This document shows, piece after piece, positions 17,601 through 25,811 of a stretch of 64,000 bases of DNA. Location of the stretch: assembly GCA_016702505.1 (NCBI GenBank), contig JADJDU010000003.1, positions 62,001 to 126,000 on the forward strand. Direction: 5' to 3'. The notes beneath the pieces are model-generated. The model searched no databases and was not told the origin of the DNA. It saw only the letters and a list, made by a program, of their open reading frames with translations. This DNA comes from Microthrixaceae bacterium. Lineage in GTDB: Bacteria > Actinomycetota > Acidimicrobiia > Acidimicrobiales > Iamiaceae. A program made the translations under genes and the position numbers. The stretch's first letter is position 1; every line of letters starts with the position of its first letter.

Positions 17601-20139
17601 CACCGGTCGGGCGACCCGCCAAGTCATACGCGTATGTGATGCAACTGGTCCGGGGTGCAACACAACTGCCGCCAGGCTGGGTCACCGACCCCAAACGACC
17701 CTCGCTGTTCCACGTGTAGCCCGTGGTCGCGTTGACTGGGTCGGTCACCGACTCGAGACGACCGAGCCCGTCATAGTCATAGACCCATTGGCCGTTCAGT
17801 TCGTTCACGAACCTGGTTCGACGTCCGTCAGGGTCATACTCATAGCTCCGTGCCCCCGGGCCGGGCGGATCGACCACCTCGAGACGATCCACCACGTCAT
17901 ACCCATAGGTCGTGACGTCGCCTGTGGTGACCGCAGCTGACAACCCGGTCTCCACCCGGTTCATGTTCCCGTTGGCGTCGAACCCGGTCTTTACCCGGTT
18001 CCCCAACGGATCGGTCTCCTCGATCACCCGCCCAAACGCATCAGACACCAACCTGGTTTTCCACAGGTCAGGGTCAGCGCCCACCAGATTGCCTTTCGGG
18101 GCCACCACCCACTCCAAACGCCCGATCGGGTCATAGCCCATCGACGTCTTGTTCCCCAACGGGTCCGTCACCGACTTCAAATCCCCAGTTCCGGGATCAT
18201 AGGAATACGCCCAGTGCTGGCTACGACCGTCGATCACCTCCACCAGATCATCGCGGTGCACCGGGTCATACACCAACGTCGTCGACGCCTCATCAGACGT
18301 GCCCGCCGCGTCGACCACCGTCTCGGGCATCCCATCAGCGTTATAGCCGACCGTAGAGGTCACCACATTCACAGTCGAGGGCGGCAACGGGGCCGCGGTC
18401 TCACCCACCGACACCGACGTCACCTGATCAAACAAGTTGTAGGTCCAACGCGTCACCCGCCCCGACGCATCCCTAGCCATCTCCCGGTTCCCACGAGCAT
18501 CGTTCACGAACACCACCACCCCAGCCGGGCTGGTGACCTGCTCCAACGCCAACGTCACCGGATCACGCACATAGCCAACCTCCTCCTCCAACGCGGTGCC
18601 CGGTGCCAACGTCCGACCCTCGATGACCCCAGCGGTGTCGTAGTGGTCGATGCGTTGACGCCCCGACGGAAACGTCACCACCGTCGACCCCGGACCCGGC
18701 GTGAAGAAATCAAACCTCGTCACCTGACCGGCCTCATCAGTCTGGGTGTGCAGACGGCCCTGATGGTCATAGGAGTTCACCACCTCCGGGCCCACCGGCT
18801 GATGACGGGGCTTGCGCACACGGATCACCCGATGCTCACCGTCATAACCAAACGACCACACCCCCTCACCAACATCGGTGAAAGACGTCAAATTGCCAGC
18901 CGGGTCATACCCGAACTGGATCGACCGATCCCCAACCAACGGATCGTCGGCCACCGAATCCAACCGGGCACCGTCCCACTCGAAAACAAGGCGCCGGCCC
19001 GCCTCGTCCTCCATGAACTCAACCTGCCCACCCGACCCATAAGACAACGTGGTCTCATTGCCGAACTGGTCACCTAACCCCACCAGACGCCCCGATGCAT
19101 CAAACCGGAACACCTCGAAATGATTCCGAGTGAACACCCAACCCCCACCCACAGACTCCACCAACCCGGCGCTGAACCGCCCCGGCGCCCCCCACACCCC
19201 AGCCACCTTGGAGAACGGGACCGTCGCCCCCGTCTCCTCCACCACCGTCACCGCATCAGACCCATCCACCCGCACCCGCATCGACAACAAAGACGACCAC
19301 CCAAACCCCGTCGGCCCGTCCACCGCCGCATCCGACGACGAAAACATCAACCCAAACCCCAAACCCGCCCCCCGCCCCGACACCGACAAACCCGGCAACC
19401 CAAACCAGAAATTCCCCGTCCGCGTATCCACCGGATCACCCTCGTCGGTCCGGCACGCGCACGGATCTTTCAAAGACCCGCCCGGACGATTCGACTCGGT
19501 GTCAGGCCGGGTGCTCGTCGGGCACCCCGGTGCCTTGACCCCAACCGCATTCAGGCCAAGATCAGTGAAGAACCGCGACCGGTACTCCAACCCGCTCCCA
19601 CCCTCAAAGGTCCGAGTCGTCGTCACCTTCAAGATCACCTCACGACTCGCCCCGTCATTACGCCAAATCGAAATCACACGATCAGACTCATCAGGAGCCG
19701 GTACCTCACCCCACCCCGGCATCCCCGGCGTCCCAGACTCACGCTCCGCCTCGAACCGGAAGTTGGTCTCAGCAAGCTGCTCCCCAGACGTCTCCAGCAC
19801 CGTGTAAACCGCGTCATAGGTGGCGCTGAAATACCAGCTATAAGGCTCCAAACCAATCCGGCCCGCCTCGTTCGCCCTCAACCACGAACCCCCACCCGGA
19901 ACCCACAACCTCACATAAGCCACCGTCGGATTCTCTGAATGCCGAAACGTCACCGTCTGCGCCGACGTACACCACACCCTCGGAGCCGACTCGACATCAC
20001 TGCCAGGCGCAACCTCAACCGGCAGAAAAGGGAACCCAGGATGATCCCAGGGCGGACGAGCCGCCACCGGCCCCGCCCCAAACATCACCCCAACCGCCGC
20101 CCCCAACACACACACACACACACACAGAAACCGCGCCAA
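14620..20139 (-). CDS. Secreted Rhs/YD-repeat toxin with three inserted VGYF modules (cassette 1)
   Basis: 1839 residues, uninterrupted. N-terminal signal peptide (about 1-27) with a repetitive Cys-Val core. A unique N-terminal domain to about 210 is followed by the DUF6531-type entry GDPVDTRTGNFWFGLPGLSV (about 233), then many YD repeats. About residues 1125-1500 hold three modules of about 110-120 residues, each starting RIVDTT or similar with a CDG-PC motif and ending DVVGYF or similar. The Rhs-associated core (YLHQDHQGSTRL, GYTGQYHDPETGYIYLRARH) follows and closes at NPTNGLDPWGL. The last about 155 residues are a variable tip with several cysteines and a hydrophobic stretch near 1750. The only in-frame start is TTG at 20139. 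No VgrG, PAAR or T6SS genes are near; export by Sec is likely. The tip's activity is unknown. Confidence 0.88.
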   Translation of the reverse strand: MARFLCVCVCVLGAAVGVMFGAGPVAARPPWDHPGFPFLPVEVAPGSDVESAPRVWCTSAQTVTFRHSENPTVAYVRLWVPGGGSWLRANEAGRIGLEPYSWYFSATYDAVYTVLETSGEQLAETNFRFEAERESGTPGMPGWGEVPAPDESDRVISIWRNDGASREVILKVTTTRTFEGGSGLEYRSRFFTDLGLNAVGVKAPGCPTSTRPDTESNRPGGSLKDPCACRTDEGDPVDTRTGNFWFGLPGLSVSGRGAGLGFGLMFSSSDAAVDGPTGFGWSSLLSMRVRVDGSDAVTVVEETGATVPFSKVAGVWGAPGRFSAGLVESVGGGWVFTRNHFEVFRFDASGRLVGLGDQFGNETTLSYGSGGQVEFMEDEAGRRLVFEWDGARLDSVADDPLVGDRSIQFGYDPAGNLTSFTDVGEGVWSFGYDGEHRVIRVRKPRHQPVGPEVVNSYDHQGRLHTQTDEAGQVTRFDFFTPGPGSTVVTFPSGRQRIDHYDTAGVIEGRTLAPGTALEEEVGYVRDPVTLALEQVTSPAGVVVFVNDARGNREMARDASGRVTRWTYNLFDQVTSVSVGETAAPLPPSTVNVVTSTVGYNADGMPETVVDAAGTSDEASTTLVYDPVHRDDLVEVIDGRSQHWAYSYDPGTGDLKSVTDPLGNKTSMGYDPIGRLEWVVAPKGNLVGADPDLWKTRLVSDAFGRVIEETDPLGNRVKTGFDANGNMNRVETGLSAAVTTGDVTTYGYDVVDRLEVVDPPGPGARSYEYDPDGRRTRFVNELNGQWVYDYDGLGRLESVTDPVNATTGYTWNSEGRLGSVTQPGGSCVAPRTSCITYAYDLAGRPTGVDYADPATPDITAITYDAVGRRTHASRGGDTEMWVWDQRSRLKSHTDVNGRSTGYGWDDMSNLTSISYPGQSTPVTREFDDAGRLESVTDWTGRLTTFGYDENSNWSETVFPVSSQNRDVYSFDRADRMVGVTWNRGSTVLGSLSYGPRDLKGQVTTVTGTGVVAGQNQSWVYDDRDRLTATGTEGFGFDAATNLVDADGVLQVFDPAQRLCWTSQTVEGGDCGTPPADATTYGYDARGNRTSMTFPSGTTATYGFDAENRMTTAVLPTTWQDDTARQYVPVPATRIVDTTTGAGTCDGAPCARLAADDPVAVKVAGVGGVPASGVTAVVVSIIASGTTSDGWLEVNPAGDAAAGTLPLNAGQTSAQTVTAKVAANGTITLASGVGVDVSVDVVGYFRAPSPWVPALNYWPVTPAVTAESTSGTGVCDGSPCGTLPAGETDIATAGHGGIPATGVNAVTVSILAQHANGGQVRVAPSGDAAAGELVWETGSVGAAGVFTVPLNPDGTITLHAAGPTNIRVAVTGYWKIPTGNDTGLGLDLLEAPTRLVDTTTSTGTCDASPCDTLQSNTPVEVAVTGQGGLSGEIMAVMVSVTAIDPTGTGVLGVGTTEADLGGGIVVFDPAQHASATMIIPLTDTGTFTIGSWTETDVAVDVIGVFKAPTRTWRYEYDTTGMRTAKQLDNTTGTGAEWRKEHTWTASGGLPLLLAEHQGAQSAYVIYGPGGTPIYQINTTGEVQYLHQDHQGSTRLTTNANGTTRNTITYNAHGEIIANTNWWLEQPLAGYTGQYHDPETGYIYLRARHYDPTTGQFTSVDPLVAITEEPYGYVGGNPTNGLDPWGLGQEVDRELCERGGGVVLAGSCVDPDNGQKSSSTDPEGLNNAGALPPRDLEAGIEITGEAILQGMDLLGNLSLPLFIACLGTAYACPLAVASEATGNGAAIVRAARECRDSGLWSASCGRELARAGIALVPVLPNPSKVDNLIQATIKKLADLCLA
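15101..19108 (-). repeat. Long direct repeat, Rhs core copy B
   Basis: Counterpart of 7561-11568, in the same orientation, inside the intact Rhs gene. Such a repeat permits homologous recombination that would swap the tips of the two copies or delete the 7.5 kb between them. Confidence 0.85.
20107..20126 (+). repeat. (CA)10 microsatellite in the Rhs signal peptide
   Basis: Ten uninterrupted CA units, reading (TG)10 on the coding strand and encoding the alternating Cys-Val hydrophobic core at residues 6-11 of the Rhs signal peptide. A change of one unit would shift the frame. Confidence 0.9.
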
Positions 20140-20259
20140 CTCGACTCAGCCTTGTACCCGTCATAACGGGGATTATCGACCCCAATCTCGGGGACTTGAG
20201 CAGTTCCTGGGGGTCGCCATACCGATCAGCGTTGCGCCGGCCCCGCCTGTGACCCATGG

Positions 20260-20982
20260 CTAGGCCGTGGTGGGTCTTGGGACTTCGTACTTGTAGCCGA
20301 GGCCTCGGATGGTGACTATTCGGGTCGGGTTGGACGGATCTTGCTCCACCTTGGAACGCAGGCGCTTCACATGGACATCGAGGGTCTTGGTGTCTCCCAC
20401 GTAGTCGTGGCCCCACACCCGGTCGATGAGGACATCGCGAGAGACCACCCGGCCGGCATTGTCGAGCAACAGGGCCAACAACTCGAACTCCTTGAGGGGC
20501 AGGTTCACATCGGCGCCTCGAATCACCACCTCGTGGCGGCCCGGATCCAGACGCACGTCACCCACCTCCAGCACCTCGTCAGTGCCGGTGATGCCCGGGT
20601 CGACCACGGCCGGGGTACGACGCAGAACCGCCCGCATCCGAGCCACCAGCTCACGGATCCGATACGGCTTGGCCACGTAGTCGTCGGCGCCGACCTCCAA
20701 GCCGACCACCGTGTCGATCTCAGAGCCCTTGGCCGTGACCATGATGATCGGCACCTTGGACCGGGACCGCAGCTCCCGACACACGTCGATCCCCGAGATC
20801 TTCGGCAACATCACGTCCAACAGCACCAGATCGGGATTTACCAGCTCGAAGAGGTCGAGAGCCTCGACACCGTCTCGGGCCACGTGGACCCGGAAACCTT
20901 CACGGCCAAGGCCCACCGTCAACGCGTCGACGAAACTGTCCTCGTCCTCCACCACCAAGACCGTGGTCATCGGGCTCGTCAT
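20260..20982 (-). CDS. regX3: OmpR-family response regulator, RegX3/PhoB-like
   Basis: 240 residues. Receiver domain about 6-120: acidic pair EDE near 12-14, phosphoacceptor Asp in LVLLDVMLP, and conserved Thr and Lys in MVTAKG and VAKPYRIRELVAR. Winged-helix DNA-binding domain about 145-235, with LPLKEFELLALLLDNAGRVV and TLDVHVKRLRSKVE. It overlaps the kinase gene upstream by 4 bases (ATGA), so the two are co-expressed. In actinobacteria this regulator binds direct repeats of GTTCACC type; such repeats precede both pstS genes here. It is the last gene of the phosphate island on this strand. Confidence 0.93.
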   Translation of the reverse strand: MTSPMTTVLVVEDEDSFVDALTVGLGREGFRVHVARDGVEALDLFELVNPDLVLLDVMLPKISGIDVCRELRSRSKVPIIMVTAKGSEIDTVVGLEVGADDYVAKPYRIRELVARMRAVLRRTPAVVDPGITGTDEVLEVGDVRLDPGRHEVVIRGADVNLPLKEFELLALLLDNAGRVVSRDVLIDRVWGHDYVGDTKTLDVHVKRLRSKVEQDPSNPTRIVTIRGLGYKYEVPRPTTA

Positions 20983-22217
20983 GATCGTTCCTCCATGGAT
21001 GATCGGAACCGAAGGGCGAACGTCGATCCCACCCCCTCGACCGAGCGAACCGTCACCTCACCGCCATGGCGCTGTGCCACGTGCCGCACGATGGCCAGCC
21101 CCAACCCGGTACCGCCGGTGTCACGGCTTCGAGCCGGGTCCACCCGATAGAACCGCTCGAACACCCGCTCCAGATCCGACGCCGGAATCCCGATTCCGTG
21201 ATCGGTCACCTCGATCTCCACCATCGGGCCACCATCGGCCTGGCCACCGCCATCCAAGGACCGGGCCCGCACCTCGACCTCGCTGCCCGCCTCGGAGTAC
21301 TTGACGGCGTTCTCGAGAAGGTTGGCCAGCGCCGACACCAACTGGCGGCGATCCCCCACCACGGACAGGTCGCCAGCCACGGGGAAGACGGTCACTGCCA
21401 CTCCCGCCAGATCCGCGGTGGCTGCGGTGCGCTCGATGGCCGCCTCCACCAACTCACCTACGTACACCAAGACCGCCTCGGTCTCCGCCGACGCCTCGAT
21501 CTGACCCAGTTGCAACAGGTCGTCGACCGTGTGGGCCAGGCGAAACGCCTCGGTCTGGATTCGGGCCGCCAAACGCTCGACCGTCGCCGGGTCACCATCT
21601 CCAGCCAACGCCTCCGACAGCACCCCTAGCGCGCCAATGGGCGTCTTCAGCTCGTGGCTCACGTTGGCCACGAAATCTCGGCGCACCGACTCCAGCCGCA
21701 ACTGCTCTGAGATGTCGTCGACCAAGACCAGCACCTCGGGTTCAAGCCCTAGATCGGAAATGCCCTGGGTCGCACCCCCCTCGGTGGGAGGTGACGTCCC
21801 CTCTCCAGCCGAGCTCAGGGGACCAGCGCTGATCCGAAACACGCGTCGGGGCGGGCCGAACAGCTCGACGTCGCGCTGAACCGTCCGGCCCCCAACGGCG
21901 GCGGCAACCAGCTCCCCGATGGCCGACCCGACCAACGCGTCGCCGTGACGAGCCTCGACGAAGGCGGCAGCGGACCGGTTCCGCCACAGGACATCCCCGT
22001 TCGGATCGGCCACCACGATGCCCTGGGTCAATGTGTCCAGCACCGAACGCAGCCTGTTCGCCTCAGACATCGATGTCTGACGGTCGAGTTGCAGGGCGTG
22101 GATGGCCTGATCGATTCGTTCCAGGTCTTCGACCACCGGGCGACCCGCGGCAGGGGCGATACCCAGACGCCCCATCAAGGCCGTCACCCGGGTTCGGACC
22201 TCCTTCGCCCTAAACAT
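20979..22217 (-). CDS. senX3: Sensor histidine kinase, SenX3/PhoR-like, without membrane anchor
   Basis: 412 residues. A PAS-like domain spans about 55-180 (LDTLTQGIVVADPNGDVLWRN). HisKA is at about 195-260 with the phosphoacceptor His in VANVSHELKTPIGAL. The HATPase domain has N box LANLLENAVKYS, G1 TDHGIGIP, F box FERFYRVD and G2 GGTGLGLAIV. Unlike SenX3 and PhoR, it shows no transmembrane helix, and an in-frame stop just upstream of ATG 22217 rules out a longer start. It must therefore act in the cytoplasm or be tethered to PhoU or the Pst transporter. It phosphorylates the neighbouring regulator. Confidence 0.9.
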   Translation of the reverse strand: MFRAKEVRTRVTALMGRLGIAPAAGRPVVEDLERIDQAIHALQLDRQTSMSEANRLRSVLDTLTQGIVVADPNGDVLWRNRSAAAFVEARHGDALVGSAIGELVAAAVGGRTVQRDVELFGPPRRVFRISAGPLSSAGEGTSPPTEGGATQGISDLGLEPEVLVLVDDISEQLRLESVRRDFVANVSHELKTPIGALGVLSEALAGDGDPATVERLAARIQTEAFRLAHTVDDLLQLGQIEASAETEAVLVYVGELVEAAIERTAATADLAGVAVTVFPVAGDLSVVGDRRQLVSALANLLENAVKYSEAGSEVEVRARSLDGGGQADGGPMVEIEVTDHGIGIPASDLERVFERFYRVDPARSRDTGGTGLGLAIVRHVAQRHGGEVTVRSVEGVGSTFALRFRSSMEERS

Positions 22218-22267
22218 CGGTCATGGTGCCCGCCCTGGCCCCGACCCGGGACCGCCAGGCGGCACCG

Positions 22268-23038
22268 TCACTCGCTGGCAACCGGGCCGTCGGTTCCGGG
22301 CGAACTCGCCGTCGACGACGCCCCACCATTGCCGAGAAGCACACCGGTGCCACCCTTGGCCGCCACCCGGGCAGCGCCGGTCTGTTCGGGCAGCCAGCCG
22401 GTGATCATGTAGCGGACCCGCTCCCCGATGTTCACGGCATGGTCACCGATGCGCTCGTAGTAGCGGGCGATCAGAGCGAGCTGCACCGCGGCCTGTACCG
22501 GAATCTCTCCCGTGTTGTGCCACAAGAAGATCTCCTGCACGAACTCGGCCTGAAGTGTGTCGAGTCGGTCGTCCAGATCATCGAGGGCAGCGGCCATGCC
22601 TTCGTCCTGGTCGACGTAGGAGTCGATGGCGATCCGGAACAGGCGGGTGGCTTCCTCGCCCATCTGGGCCAGCAGGCCCCGCAGCCGGGCCGACAGTGGC
22701 ACCCCGAACAGCCGGCGGGAAGCCTTGGCGATGTTCACCACCAGGTCACCGGACCGTTCGATCTCGGCGATCATGCGCACCGCGGTGACGATGGCCCGCA
22801 GGTCGGTGGCCATCGGCTGCTGCAAGGCGAGCTGTTGGTAGCAAAGCTCCTCCAGCTCTAGGGCCTTGGCGTCGAGGGGGTCGTCACCGTCCACGATGGT
22901 CTGGGCCGTGGCCATGTCTCCTTGGAGCATTGCCTGGGTGGCTCGGGGGATCCCCTCGGTGACCAGCGCCGCCATCTGGATCATGTCCTGGCGGATCTCA
23001 TCGAGGGTCTGGTGGAAGCTCTTGCGGATCTCATCCAT
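22268..23038 (-). CDS. phoU: Phosphate transport regulator PhoU
   Basis: 256 residues. Start ATG 23038 behind an AGGAG site is chosen over a longer upstream frame that would overlap pstB. Two PhoU repeats, each a three-helix bundle, carry the metal-binding motifs: IVTAVRMIAEIERSGD near 90-105 and LIARYYERIGDHAVNI near 195-210. A low-complexity Gly/Ala/Ser tail of about 30 residues follows. PhoU couples the Pst transporter state to the sensor kinase and restrains the Pho response when phosphate is ample. It lies between pstB and the kinase, 14 bases after pstB. Confidence 0.94.
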   Translation of the reverse strand: MDEIRKSFHQTLDEIRQDMIQMAALVTEGIPRATQAMLQGDMATAQTIVDGDDPLDAKALELEELCYQQLALQQPMATDLRAIVTAVRMIAEIERSGDLVVNIAKASRRLFGVPLSARLRGLLAQMGEEATRLFRIAIDSYVDQDEGMAAALDDLDDRLDTLQAEFVQEIFLWHNTGEIPVQAAVQLALIARYYERIGDHAVNIGERVRYMITGWLPEQTGAARVAAKGGTGVLLGNGGASSTASSPGTDGPVASE

Positions 23039-23052
23039 GGTTGGCTCCTGGC

Positions 23053-23931
23053 TCAGCCGAAACGGCCGGTGACGTAGTTCTCGGTGCGTTCGTCTGAAGG
23101 GTTCGAGAAGATCTTCTCGGTGGCGTCGAACTCCACCAGAACCCCGGTGCGGGTGTCGCTGGTCTCGCTGACCTCGGTGGTGAAGAAGGCGCAGTGGTCG
23201 CTGACCCGAGCTGCCTGTTGCATGTTGTGGGTCACGATGATGATGGTGTACTCCCGCTTGATCTGCTCCATGAGATCTTCGATGCGGGCGGTGGCGATGG
23301 GATCCAGAGCCGAGCACGGCTCGTCCATCAACAACACCTCCGGGCCGACCGCCAGCGCCCGGGCGATGCACAGTCGCTGCTGTTGACCGCCAGACAACCC
23401 GAAGGCCGACGACTTGAGCCGGTCCTTCACCTCGTCCCACAACGCCGCTGACCGCAACGAGCGTTCCACGATCTCGTCCATGGCCGGACCCTTGCGGGCC
23501 AGCCCGGCCAGGCGAGGGCCGTAGGCGATGTTCTCATAGATCGACTTGGGGAACGGGTTCGGCTTCTGGAACACCATGCCGATCCGACGACGCACCTCTA
23601 CCGGATTCACGGCCTTGTCGTACAGGTCGACACCGTGGAAGGAGAGCTTGCCTTCGACGCGGGCCGACTCGATCAGGTCGTTCATCCGGTTGAAGCAACG
23701 CAGCACCGTGGACTTGCCGCAGCCCGACGGGCCGATGAAGGCGGTGATCTCGTGCTCACGGATGTAGAGGTTGACGTCTCGCACCGCCTTGAAATCGCCG
23801 TAGAAGACCGCCAGGTCCTCGCTGCGATAGACCGGCGGGTCCTCTGCGATCGGGTGAGCGGCGCCAGAGGCAGCGGGCGACGGGTTGGGGTTCACGGCGA
23901 CCTCGGTGAGGGCATTGGGGGCGGCGCACAC
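23053..23931 (-). CDS. pstB: Phosphate ABC transporter ATP-binding protein PstB
   Basis: 292 residues. Walker A GPSGCGKST near 70, Q loop in RIGMVFQKPNPFP, ABC signature LSGGQQQRLCIARALA, Walker B VLLMDEPCSALDP, and the switch His in IIVTHNMQQA. The typical PstB segment FNRMNDL is present. The N terminus is about 25 residues longer than usual, Pro/Ala-rich, so an internal start is possible. Supplies ATP hydrolysis for phosphate import through PstC and PstA; 6 bases after pstA. Confidence 0.95.
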   Translation of the reverse strand: MCAAPNALTEVAVNPNPSPAASGAAHPIAEDPPVYRSEDLAVFYGDFKAVRDVNLYIREHEITAFIGPSGCGKSTVLRCFNRMNDLIESARVEGKLSFHGVDLYDKAVNPVEVRRRIGMVFQKPNPFPKSIYENIAYGPRLAGLARKGPAMDEIVERSLRSAALWDEVKDRLKSSAFGLSGGQQQRLCIARALAVGPEVLLMDEPCSALDPIATARIEDLMEQIKREYTIIIVTHNMQQAARVSDHCAFFTTEVSETSDTRTGVLVEFDATEKIFSNPSDERTENYVTGRFG

Positions 23932-23937
23932 GATGGT

Positions 23938-24864
23938 CTACTTCTTCCTGTCGAAATGGTTGCGGAGAACGATGCCCACGGTGTTGATGCCGAGCACCAC
24001 CACCAAGGTGACGAGGATGGCGGCCTGGGTGTTGCCGTTCCACTTGGCTGCGGGTCGGGTGGCCCAGTCGGTGATGATCATGGGCAGCGCGGTGAAGTCG
24101 CCACGCAGGTCACCCCACTCACCACCCGAGAACACGCTGGTCTTGGCCCCCATGAAGAACAGCGGGGCCGCTTCGCCCAGCGCTCGGGCCAGACCCAAGA
24201 TGGTGCCGGTGAGCATGCCGCCCATGGCGTTGGGCAACACCAAGGTCCGGGTCACCTCCCAGCGGGTTGCTCCGACGCCGTAGCCGCCCTCTCGCAGCGA
24301 CGCGGGCACAGCACGAATGGCCTCGGCCGAGGTGATCACCACGATGGGCAGGACGAGCACCGACAGGGTGAGCCCGGTGGACAACAACGTCGTCCCGCCG
24401 GTGACGCCCGAGAACGGGCCGTCCACGAACAGGGCGAACCCCAACAGGCCGTAGACGATGGCGGGCACACCGGCCAGGTTCCGGATGACCAGGTTGACCA
24501 ACCTGGTGAACCAGTTGTCGCTGGCGTACTCCTCTAGGTAGACGGCGGCCGCCACCCCCATGGGGAAGGCGATGATCGCCACGATCACCGCCGATGTGAC
24601 GGTGCCCACCGTGCCCTGGAAGACGCCGGCCTTTTCGGGACGGACCGAGAACGGCCGTAGCAAGAAGTCGGCCACGCCACGGGTCGACAACACGTCGATA
24701 CCCGCCGGTGCCACCGAAACCAGCAGGGCCACCAACGCCACCAACACGATCACCAGACAGGCGATGAGTGCAGCCTTGAACAGTGCTCCGACGGTGTCTG
24801 ACTGGCGGCCCTGAAGCCGCGCCTGGACGATGTCGCGGGTGAGGTCGCTATCCACGAGGGCCAC
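23938..24864 (-). CDS. pstA: Phosphate ABC transporter permease PstA
   Basis: 308 residues with six predicted transmembrane helices and the EAA loop AIRAVPASLREGGYGVGATRWE that contacts PstB (longest part quoted: VPASLREGGYGVGATRW). Start ATG 24864, 8 bases after pstC. The first cytoplasmic segment before helix 1 is about 30 residues. Pairs with PstC as the membrane channel for phosphate. Confidence 0.94.
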   Translation of the reverse strand: MALVDSDLTRDIVQARLQGRQSDTVGALFKAALIACLVIVLVALVALLVSVAPAGIDVLSTRGVADFLLRPFSVRPEKAGVFQGTVGTVTSAVIVAIIAFPMGVAAAVYLEEYASDNWFTRLVNLVIRNLAGVPAIVYGLLGFALFVDGPFSGVTGGTTLLSTGLTLSVLVLPIVVITSAEAIRAVPASLREGGYGVGATRWEVTRTLVLPNAMGGMLTGTILGLARALGEAAPLFFMGAKTSVFSGGEWGDLRGDFTALPMIITDWATRPAAKWNGNTQAAILVTLVVVLGINTVGIVLRNHFDRKK

Positions 24865-24872
24865 GAGTCGCC

Positions 24873-25811
24873 TCAGTACTTCTGTCGGACCCGACGGACG
24901 AACCGGTCAGCGACCAGGTTCAGCGTGAGGGTCAGGGCGAACAGGATCAGTCCCAGGAAGAAGGCGCTCTGGAACGTGTTGGAGGCACCGGCCACGTTGT
25001 CGGTTCCGGTGGCCACCGCGGCCATGGCGGCGGTGATGGTCGTACCTCCATCGAGCGGTGACCCTGGGCGGGTCGGCACCCCGCCTGCAGCCAGGAACAC
25101 CACCATGGTCTCGCCGATGGCCCGAGAGATCGACAGGATCAGACCGGCCACCAGTCCACTGACCGCAGCCGGGACCACCACCCGCACCACGGTGGTCACC
25201 TTGCGGGCCCCGAGCCCGTAGGACGCTTCTCGAAGGCTCATCGGGACGGCACGCAGGGCATCCTCGGCCACCGATGTCATGAGCGGGATGGTGAGCAGAC
25301 CTACGGCGATGCCGGCCACCAGCAGGTTCTTGGCGGGCGCCCCGCTGAACAGGCGTTGCACCAGTTCGGGGGCGATGAAACGGATGGCGAAGTAGCCGAC
25401 CACCACCGAGGGAATCGACGCCAGCACCTCGACCACCGGTTTGACGATGCGGCGCACCCGGGGGTTGGCGTACTCGGACAGGTAGATGGCCGCCCCCAAC
25501 CCAATGGGTCCGGCCACCAACACCGCCACCAACGTGACCCACATGGTGCCCAACACCGGAGACAACACGCCGAAGCGACCAAGTCGGGGGTTCCAGATCT
25601 GATCACCGAGGTCGGCGATGCGGATCGTGGTGACGAAGCCGAGGGCATCTCGCAACAACACGACCACGATGGCGACGCTGATCAACACCGACGTGGCTGC
25701 GGCACCGGTCAGGGCGTAGTGGACCAAACGTTCCGTACGGTTGCGGGCAGCGTTGCCGGCCATGTCGGCCAAGGTCAGGCCCGTGGGGTGGCGGGGGTCG
25801 ACGTTGGTCAC
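24873..25811 (-). CDS. pstC: Phosphate ABC transporter permease PstC
   Basis: 312 residues from GTG 25811, which overlaps the pstS stop as GTGA; a longer frame running back through pstS is rejected as a shadow. Six or more membrane helices, the PstC-typical substrate-side segment IWNPRLGRFGVLSPVLGT, and the EAA loop ALRAVPMSLREASYGLGARK. Partner of PstA. The 4-base overlap indicates coupled translation with the binding protein. Confidence 0.94.
   Translation of the reverse strand: MTNVDPRHPTGLTLADMAGNAARNRTERLVHYALTGAAATSVLISVAIVVVLLRDALGFVTTIRIADLGDQIWNPRLGRFGVLSPVLGTMWVTLVAVLVAGPIGLGAAIYLSEYANPRVRRIVKPVVEVLASIPSVVVGYFAIRFIAPELVQRLFSGAPAKNLLVAGIAVGLLTIPLMTSVAEDALRAVPMSLREASYGLGARKVTTVVRVVVPAAVSGLVAGLILSISRAIGETMVVFLAAGGVPTRPGSPLDGGTTITAAMAAVATGTDNVAGASNTFQSAFFLGLILFALTLTLNLVADRFVRRVRQKY

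Noticed and set aside
7561..19108. Possible CRISPR or satellite array because of the many repeats
   Set aside because: The repeats are degenerate YD codons and one long core duplication; there are no short identical repeats with unique spacers.
19120..19938. Pro/Arg/His-rich plus-strand frames opposite the Rhs N terminus
   Set aside because: Biased composition and no start signal; the Rhs frame on the minus strand shows a signal peptide and known domains.
14620..20139. Type VI secretion Rhs effector
   Set aside because: No VgrG, PAAR or other T6SS gene is present, the organism appears Gram-positive, and the protein has a Sec-type signal peptide.
20165..20259. Terminator between the RegX3-like gene and the Rhs gene (CCCC-loop-GGGG near 20180)
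   Set aside because: Only a four-base stem without a T run; too weak to call.
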